Below, piece after piece: positions 8,313 to 13,239 of a stretch of DNA of 16,315 bases. The notes beneath the pieces were generated by a model. That model did not search any database, was not told the DNA's origin, and saw nothing but the letters and a program-made list of their open reading frames with translations. The DNA comes from Desulfovibrio sp. (GTDB taxonomy: Bacteria > Desulfobacterota > Desulfovibrionia > Desulfovibrionales > Desulfovibrionaceae): assembly GCA_014804915.1 (NCBI GenBank), contig JAAUYW010000059.1:1-16315 (forward strand). Reading direction: 5' to 3'. The translations under genes were made by a program, and so were the position numbers. Position 1 is the stretch's first letter. Every line of letters begins with the position of its first letter.

Positions 8313-8381
8313 ATTCGCCTCTTTTCCGATATGTATGCCGCAGCCAACAAAAGCCAGGCAAAAAGTGTGCTTGCCAAAAAT

Positions 8382-8398
8382 ATGCAAAAACCGTGCAA
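8382..8398 (-). promoter_or_regulatory. Probable sigma-54 promoter of fliD
   Basis: The minus strand reads TTGCACGGTTTTTGCAT, which matches the sigma-54 consensus TGGCACG-N4-TTGCAT except for one base (T for the first G of the -24 GG). The -24 G and -12 GC are separated by the required 10 nt. Transcription would start near 8372, about 60 nt before the fliD ATG. Sigma-54 control of mid or late flagellar genes is known in many polarly flagellated bacteria. The missing G is at a strongly conserved position, which tempers the call. Confidence 0.55.
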
Positions 8399-8441
8399 AA
8401 GAAAATTTTGCCTGTTTTCTGGTTCTTGCAGGGTTTCATGC

Positions 8442-8467
8442 AAAAAAGGCTCCCCTGACGGAGAGCC
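8442..8467 (-). terminator. Intrinsic terminator of copA
   Basis: On the minus strand GGCTCTCC-GTCA-GGGGAGCC forms an 8-bp stem (one G-T pair) followed by TTTTTT. It lies about 38 bp past the copA stop and before the fliD promoter, insulating fliD from copper-driven transcription. Confidence 0.88.
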
Positions 8468-8504
8468 GCAAAAGCTTTTCAGGAAACCGGTTTTTCAGAC
8501 GCGG

Positions 8505-10826
8505 CTATTTGCCGTACCAGCGCAGGCGCAGCGCATTGGTTACTACAGAAAAGGAGGAAAGCGCCATTGCGGCTCCTGCCAGCATTGGCGAAAGCATGGG
8601 TCCGCCAAATGCATGGAGCAGCCCTGCGGCGACTGGCAAGCCCAGGATATTGTAGCCAAAGGCCCAGCCAAGATTTTGGCGTATATTTCGCATGGTGGAT
8701 CTGGAAAGGCCCAGCGCGGCAAGAACGGCCCCCATGCCGCCGCGCATCAGGATTATGTCGCCCGCCTCCGCGCTCACATCAACGCCTGTGCCAACAGCCA
8801 TGCCAATATTGGCAAGGGCAAGCGCCGGCGCGTCGTTCAGGCCATCGCCTACCATGCCCACAATTTGTCCTTCTTCCTGCAACCTGCGAATATAATCAGC
8901 CTTGTCTGCAGGCAAAAGCTGCGCTGCCACTTCCTTGATTCCAGCCTGGCGGGCAATGGCAGTGGCAGTGCCGCGGTTGTCGCCTGTGAGCATGACTACG
9001 CGGATATTCATGCGCCCCAGCTCTGCCACTACCTCCCTTGTTTCCGGACGCAGCTGATCTGCAAGAGCGAGTATCGCCGCAAGGCGAGGCTTCTCCTTGC
9101 CAAGGGCCATGAGCAGGGGAGTCTGGCCTGCTTCGGCCAGCTGATCAAGTTTGGCTTTTACCGGCTGGGGCAATGGAAGATTCTTTTGCTCCATGAAGGT
9201 TTCGTTGCCGATCTGGGCTATCCAGGGTTCGCCTTCAAAGACAAGCTTTCCTTCTATGCCAAGGCCTGGACTGATTTTGGCCTCCAGCACTTCGTAACCT
9301 GGCAGGCCTTTTGCGGCTTCAATTATCGCCAGACCCAGGGGATGTTCGCTCCTGCTTTCCAGCGAGCTGGCGAGCGCGAGAATGATATCTTTGTCAAGGT
9401 CGCGCGAGCTTGTGGAATCAAGCGGAATTACCTCTGTGAGGCCCGGCTTGCCGGTTGTCAGCGTTCCTGTCTTGTCAACGCAAAGGGTTGTGATTTTGCC
9501 TGCCTGTTCAAGGGCTGTGCCGTTTTTGATCAGCACGCCAAGCTGCGCTCCGCGTCCGGTGCCAACCATGATCGACATTGGGGTGGCAAGACCCATGGCG
9601 CAGGGACAGGCCATGACCAGCACGGCCACAAAAATGGTGAGCGCCACAGAGGCTGGCTGCGAGCTCAGGAGCAGCCATGCGCAGGCGGCCAGGAGCGCGA
9701 AGAGCATGACAGCTGGCACAAAATAATAGCTTATTTTGTCCGCCAGCCGCGCAATTGGCGCCTTGCTCCCCTGGGCCTCAGCCACAAGCCGGATGATGCG
9801 GCTCAAGCGGGTGTTCTGGCCAACAGCGGTAGCCTTCATTACCAGCGAGCCTTCGCCATTGACGCTGCCCCCCACCAGCTCATCCCCTTTTGTTACTGGC
9901 ACAGGCATTGATTCGCCTGTCATGAGCGAGAGATCAACTGCGCTGTGGCCCTCAAGCACGATTCCGTCAACCGGAATTCTGGCGCCAGGGCGCACAAGCA
10001 GGCGAGCTCCAGGTTTTACTGCCGCAAGCGGCACTTCCTGCGGGTTAGTGTTGTTTTCTTCCAGCACCAGGGCGCGTTCCGGAGCAAGGCTCATGAGTGC
10101 GCCCATTGCGTCGCTGGCGCGGGCTTTGGCGGTAAATTCAAGAAACTGGCCCAGCTCAATCATCGCCAGCAGGACAGCGCAGGATTCGTAGTAGAGATTC
10201 ATTGCGCGTTCAGCAGGATTGTCGCCGGCAAACCCGAGGATGGTATTGGCTAGGCTGTAAAGAAAAGCGGCTCCTGTGCCGACAGCCACAAGACTGTCCA
10301 TGTTGGGCGAGCGCCGCCAGAGCGCGGAAAGGCCATCAGTGTAGAAATGGCGGCCAAGCCAGACTACCGGCAGGGTGAGGAGCAGCTGGATGGCAATGAA
10401 CGCTTTTGGCGACTGCTGCGGCTCAAGCCAGGCAGGCAGCGGCATTCCGAGCATGTGGCCCATGGAAATCGCAAGCAGGGGCGCTGTAAGGCAAATCATG
10501 GGCACGAGGCGCCGCAGTCTCGCCTTGCGCTCCCTGGCAATTCTGGCGCGGTTTTTTTCATACTGGAGCGCTGCGTCTTCATCCTGGGTTTTGGTGGCGC
10601 TAAAGCCAATCTTGGCTATGCGCGCCATTATTTCGGCTGCCAGGCCAGGGCCAGCATTGCTGGCAGGCCAGACCTTGGCCTTGGCCGAGGCCAGATTGAC
10701 GCTGGCCTTTTCAATGCCAGGCATCTGGGAGAGGACGCGTTCTATGCGGCTGGAGCAGGCCGCGCAGTGCATCCCGCCAATGTCAAATTGCAGGGGGCCG
10801 GAGCCGGAATTTGTGGAATTGTCCAT
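8505..10826 (-). CDS. copA: Copper-exporting P1B-type ATPase CopA
   Basis: 773-aa inner-membrane pump that hydrolyses ATP to expel Cu(I) from the cytoplasm. One N-terminal heavy-metal-associated domain carries GMHCAAC (metal Cys 21 and 24). The core shows every expected motif: TGES (303-306) of the actuator domain, the membrane CPC (407-409), DKTGT (451-455, with the phosphorylated Asp), SEHP (493-496), TGDN (614-617) and GDGLNDAP (660-667). YN (725-726) and MALSS (754-758) in the last two membrane segments mark the Cu(I) subgroup, P1B-1. The ATG at 10826 follows AAGAGCGCA, a modest ribosome site. It is divergent from copZ across 79 bp, a typical copper-resistance layout, and ends at a strong terminator. 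Full length, with no damage seen. Confidence 0.96.
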   Translation of the reverse strand: MDNSTNSGSGPLQFDIGGMHCAACSSRIERVLSQMPGIEKASVNLASAKAKVWPASNAGPGLAAEIMARIAKIGFSATKTQDEDAALQYEKNRARIARERKARLRRLVPMICLTAPLLAISMGHMLGMPLPAWLEPQQSPKAFIAIQLLLTLPVVWLGRHFYTDGLSALWRRSPNMDSLVAVGTGAAFLYSLANTILGFAGDNPAERAMNLYYESCAVLLAMIELGQFLEFTAKARASDAMGALMSLAPERALVLEENNTNPQEVPLAAVKPGARLLVRPGARIPVDGIVLEGHSAVDLSLMTGESMPVPVTKGDELVGGSVNGEGSLVMKATAVGQNTRLSRIIRLVAEAQGSKAPIARLADKISYYFVPAVMLFALLAACAWLLLSSQPASVALTIFVAVLVMACPCAMGLATPMSIMVGTGRGAQLGVLIKNGTALEQAGKITTLCVDKTGTLTTGKPGLTEVIPLDSTSSRDLDKDIILALASSLESRSEHPLGLAIIEAAKGLPGYEVLEAKISPGLGIEGKLVFEGEPWIAQIGNETFMEQKNLPLPQPVKAKLDQLAEAGQTPLLMALGKEKPRLAAILALADQLRPETREVVAELGRMNIRVVMLTGDNRGTATAIARQAGIKEVAAQLLPADKADYIRRLQEEGQIVGMVGDGLNDAPALALANIGMAVGTGVDVSAEAGDIILMRGGMGAVLAALGLSRSTMRNIRQNLGWAFGYNILGLPVAAGLLHAFGGPMLSPMLAGAAMALSSFSVVTNALRLRWYGK

Positions 10827-10850
10827 TGCGCTCTTGTATTCTTTTTCAGA

Positions 10851-10878
10851 TTGTAGTAGGTTATGACAGGATTATAAA
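10851..10878 (+). promoter_or_regulatory. Candidate promoter of copZ in the copA-copZ divergent region
   Basis: TTGTAG (10851-10856), 16 nt, then TATAAA (10873-10878), about 28 nt upstream of the copZ ATG. The 79-bp gap must also contain the copA promoter, for which no good -35/-10 pair was found. No convincing CueR, CopY or CsoR operator dyad could be recognised by eye. Confidence 0.35.
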
Positions 10879-10905
10879 ATCGAACCAAGCCGGCTGGAGG
10901 ATAAC

Positions 10906-11124
10906 ATGGCAACGATCAAAGTCAATGGCATGCATTGCGAGAATTGCAAGAATGCGGTGGAAAAGACCGTCAAGGAGATTCCTGGCGTAAAGGATGCAAG
11001 GGTCGATCTGGATAAAAAAGAGCTGACGTACGAAGAAGAAGATGAAAATATGCCAATTGCGCTTGATATTATTATGGATGCGATCAGGGATCTTGGCTAC
11101 GTGCCCGAACACCAGCGGCCCTAG
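10906..11124 (+). CDS. copZ: Copper chaperone CopZ (heavy-metal-associated domain protein)
   Basis: 72-aa cytoplasmic protein consisting of one HMA domain. VNGMHCENC (residues 6-14) holds the two Cu(I)-binding cysteines, and the rest follows the beta-alpha-beta-beta-alpha-beta pattern with GVKDARVDLDKKEL and a closing AIRDLGYVPE. It most likely passes Cu(I) to the CopA encoded divergently next to it. The ATG at 10906 follows GGAGG with 6 nt spacing, an excellent site. A strongly acidic stretch (EEEDEN, about 44-49) sits in the loop before the last helix. The next gene, a secreted peptidase, begins within about 30 bp of the stop or overlaps it, depending on the start chosen. Confidence 0.93.
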   Translation: MATIKVNGMHCENCKNAVEKTVKEIPGVKDARVDLDKKELTYEEEDENMPIALDIIMDAIRDLGYVPEHQRP

Positions 11125-11155
11125 ACAAGCCAGTTTGGCACTCGATTTTCAGGAA

Positions 11156-12541
11156 TTGAGCGGCGCGCGAATTTTCAAACGCGCCGTTTTCATATTTTGC
11201 GTCCTCCTGCTCCCGCATTTGGCGCAAGCCGCCCCGCTTGATTTTACAGTCCTGCGTCTGGGCCAGGGCGCGCCAGTGGCTCTTGTCGTAGGCGGAATCC
11301 AGGGGGATGAGCCAGGCGGCTTTTCCGCAGCCAGCCTGCTGGCCACACGCTATGAAATTCAGGAGGGCTCCCTCTGGGTAGTGCCAAATCTGAATTTTCC
11401 GAGCATTATCCGGCGCTCGCGCGGCTTGCATGGCGATATGAATCGCAAATTTGCCGCGCTGGCTGAAACTGATCCGGAATTTGGGACAGTGCGCAGAATC
11501 CAGGATCTGATTGTTCGTCCTGAGGTTGGCCTTGTCCTGAATTTGCATGATGGCAGCGGCTATTACCGCCCCCAGGAGATTGACAGGCTTAAAAATCCCA
11601 GACGCTGGGGCCAGTCCATCATCATCGATCAGGAGCATATGGCTGATTCTGCCCTTGGCAATCTGGGCGATATGGCGCGGTCTGCAGCCGGCGTGGTCAA
11701 TCAGCATCTGGTTGAGCCGGAGCACGCCATTCATATTCGCAATACCAATACCGCTCTTGGCGATCGCGAGATGGAAAAGAGCCTGTCCTGGTATGCGGTA
11801 CGCAATGGCAAACCCGCTTTTGGCCTTGAGGCGAGCAAGGAGCTTTCCGTTGCCAGGCGCGCATACTATCACCTGAGTATGGTTGAGGATTTTCTCAGGC
11901 AGGCAGGGATAAAATTCAGCCGCGATTTTGAGCTGTCGCCCGCAGGCGTTGAAAAAGCGCTTGCGGAGGATCTTGGCATCTCCTTTGCCGGCAACCGCGT
12001 TTTTCTGCCGCTGGATAATGCGCGTCCAACAATAAATTTTCTGCCGCTGCCGCCAGATGGGGCAGTCAAGGCAATCCCATCCAAGCCAATCATGGCTGTT
12101 TTGCCCTGCAAGGACAATCCAGGGCGGCTGTGCGTGCATTATGGCAACCGCACGATCGCGCTTATCAAGCCGGAATGGCGGGAAATGACAGATGAACTGG
12201 ATGCGCTCTGGGCGCTGGTGGATGGCGAGAAAAAACTTGCGCCTTTTGGGCAGGTGCTTGATGTGAACAGATCCGTAACCATTCTGCCCAGGGAGGGCTT
12301 CAGGGTAAATGCAATCGGCTATGGCGGCAGCAAACAGGATGAAGCCGGCAAGAATCTGAAAAAGAAGGACTTTCAGGCCAGGCACTCGGTTGACCGCGAG
12401 GGTAATCTTTTCAGGGTGGAAGTTTATAAGGGGGACAAGTTTGCTGGCATGTTTCTGCTGCGCTTTGGCGGCCGTCCCGCTTTAACGGCAAATGCCATTC
12501 AGCCAGACAGCAAGGGCCCCGAAAGCGAGCTTGGGTATTAA
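11156..12541 (+). CDS. csd4: Secreted M99-family peptidoglycan carboxypeptidase (Csd4/Pgp1-like)
   Basis: Probable periplasmic zinc carboxypeptidase that trims peptidoglycan stem peptides; in Helicobacter (Csd4) and Campylobacter (Pgp1) such enzymes set helical cell shape. From the TTG at 11156 the product is 461 aa, close to Csd4 (438). It starts with a signal peptide (RIFKRAVFIFCVLLLPHLAQA, cleaved before APLDF). The family's odd zinc site is visible: Gln49 and Glu52 in GGIQGDEPGG, and His131 in LNLHDGSGYY. DMNR (94-97) matches the M14-type substrate arginine motif, and Glu225 in FGLEASKE is the likely general base. The frame also offers TTG 11135, ATG 11078 and ATG 11042, which add residues before the signal peptide and, for the ATGs, overlap copZ. 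None has a clear ribosome site, so the start is uncertain. It is probably co-transcribed with copZ. Confidence 0.85.
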   Translation: MSGARIFKRAVFIFCVLLLPHLAQAAPLDFTVLRLGQGAPVALVVGGIQGDEPGGFSAASLLATRYEIQEGSLWVVPNLNFPSIIRRSRGLHGDMNRKFAALAETDPEFGTVRRIQDLIVRPEVGLVLNLHDGSGYYRPQEIDRLKNPRRWGQSIIIDQEHMADSALGNLGDMARSAAGVVNQHLVEPEHAIHIRNTNTALGDREMEKSLSWYAVRNGKPAFGLEASKELSVARRAYYHLSMVEDFLRQAGIKFSRDFELSPAGVEKALAEDLGISFAGNRVFLPLDNARPTINFLPLPPDGAVKAIPSKPIMAVLPCKDNPGRLCVHYGNRTIALIKPEWREMTDELDALWALVDGEKKLAPFGQVLDVNRSVTILPREGFRVNAIGYGGSKQDEAGKNLKKKDFQARHSVDREGNLFRVEVYKGDKFAGMFLLRFGGRPALTANAIQPDSKGPESELGY

Positions 12542-12575
12542 TACTCCATAACCTGACGTGGTCCACCAAATGGAG

Positions 12576-12601
12576 TGGAGTAGCCCCTCTTAAACCGAAC
12601 A
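12576..12601 (+). repeat. Terminal inverted repeat of the IS remnant (transposase 3' side)
   Basis: TGGAGTAGCCCCTCTTAAAC, continuing to 12601. It is the inverted partner of 13115-13140 with 7 mismatches in 26. The TAA stop of the transposase remnant falls inside it (12590-12592). Confidence 0.7.
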
Positions 12602-13090
12602 ATTTTTAAGAATTTTTTTGCGCTCACCGAGGAAATTTCCAGTAGCGGCGCGTCCAAATTGGCGTGGCGAAAGACAGACCAGTCCTTTATGTGCAAATAA
12701 AAGCGTTTCTTTTGCCATGAAAATTGAAATTACTTCACGATCGCAACAATCCAAAACAAAAATCACCCTGACTTTTTCACCATTTTTACAAACAAGCTCA
12801 AAGCCGTCGTTGTACTCTCGCTTCTACAATGCCTTCACTTCAGATATGATTACCACAGGCTCATCTTCTCCCACAGCTATGGAACCTCCTTCCAGCACAA
12901 GCCTGCGCCATTTATAGATGGGATCTGGAGAAATCCCATTCTGACGCGCTCTTCTCGATACTGAAAGCCCCGGCTTCATGCTCTCTTCAACCATGCTCAT
13001 TTTTTGAGCTGGCGTCCAGCGCTTTCGCAGCACGGTCTGGATAATTTCCACAGGCGCGCTTGCATCAGTTCCAATATCAGCTCCAGACAT
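12590..13090 (-). pseudogene. Transposase remnant: IS2-type OrfA N-terminus plus two OrfB fragments
   Basis: From the ATG at 13090 (ribosome site AAGGA) the minus strand encodes 88 residues resembling IS2 OrfA/InsC, a helix-turn-helix protein: KRWTPAQKMSMVEESMKPG, then VSRRARQNGISPDPIYKWRR and GGSIAVGEDEPVV. It stops at a TAG (12824-12826). The same frame then continues for 77 codons. These first match the start of the OrfB catalytic core (NDGFELVCKNGEKVRVIFV, then LDCCDRE, like the DGFEFCCDNGERLRV region of InsD), then the OrfB C-terminus (LSPRQFGRAA), ending at TAA in the terminal repeat. Missing are the OrfA C-terminus, the OrfB N-terminus and most of the DDE catalytic core. It cannot encode an active transposase. 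Confidence 0.75.
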
Positions 13091-13114
13091 AGTCCTTACC
13101 TTCTGGCAGGAATG

Positions 13115-13140
13115 TGTCCTGTTTTAAAGGGGCTGTTACA
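13115..13140 (-). repeat. Terminal inverted repeat of the IS remnant (transposase 5' side)
   Basis: On the minus strand TGTAACAGCCCCTTTAAAAC, continuing to 13115. It lies 24 bp upstream of the OrfA-like ATG, where the upstream end of an IS3-family element is expected, and is the better preserved of the two ends. Confidence 0.7.
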
Positions 13141-13239
13141 GGAATAACGACTTCATGTTTGATGTGCTCAAGACACAGGTAGCGACTACAATTTAATTCA
13201 AGCGATTGCCCTGGTCTGCAGCTGGGTTTTGCGTCAGGA
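13141..13239. other. Short spacer between IS remnant and purL stop
   Basis: 99 bp with no gene, no convincing hairpin followed by a T run, and no recognisable promoter. The purL terminator may have been displaced by the IS insertion, or purL transcription may run on into the IS remnant. Confidence 0.4.

Larger units (their letters stand above)
12576..13140 (-). mobile_element. Degenerate IS3-family (IS2-group) insertion sequence, 565 bp, both ends present
   Basis: Both ends carry matching 26-bp inverted repeats, TGTAACAGCCCCTTTAAAAC... at 13140 reading inward and TGGAGTAGCCCCTCTTAAAC... at 12576 reading inward, 19 of 26 positions identical. They begin with TG and contain the GCCCCT block seen at IS2-like ends. 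Inside are pieces of the OrfA and OrfB transposase proteins. An intact IS2-like element is about 1.3 kb, so over half is missing. No clear target-site duplication was found in the immediate flanks. The element lies between the ends of the csd4-like gene and purL. Confidence 0.75.

Noticed and set aside
8346..8366. TGGCAAGCACACTTTTTGCC considered as a sigma-54 site
   Set aside because: The GG and GC are 14 nt apart rather than 10; the site at 8382-8398 fits the required spacing.
8331..9911. 526-aa open frame on the plus strand, antisense to copA and the fliD upstream region
   Set aside because: It lies opposite the fully conserved copA frame, crosses its terminator, is rich in His, Cys, Gln and Arg as expected of a complementary-strand shadow, and shows no domain.
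11084..12385. 433-aa open frame on the minus strand, opposite the M99 peptidase gene
   Set aside because: The other strand encodes a recognisable signal peptide and the full M99 active site; this frame has biased composition and no ribosome site or family resemblance.
12571..12580. TGGAGTGGAG considered as a target-site duplication of the IS
   Set aside because: The matching bases are absent on the other flank (after 13140 the sequence reads GGAATAACG).
12542..12582. Possible stem pairing TACTCCA/ACTCCAT with the repeated TGGAGT near 12570-12582, as a terminator of the M99 gene
   Set aside because: The stem is only 7 bp with a loop of about 20 nt or more, no T run follows, and part of it lies in the IS terminal repeat.
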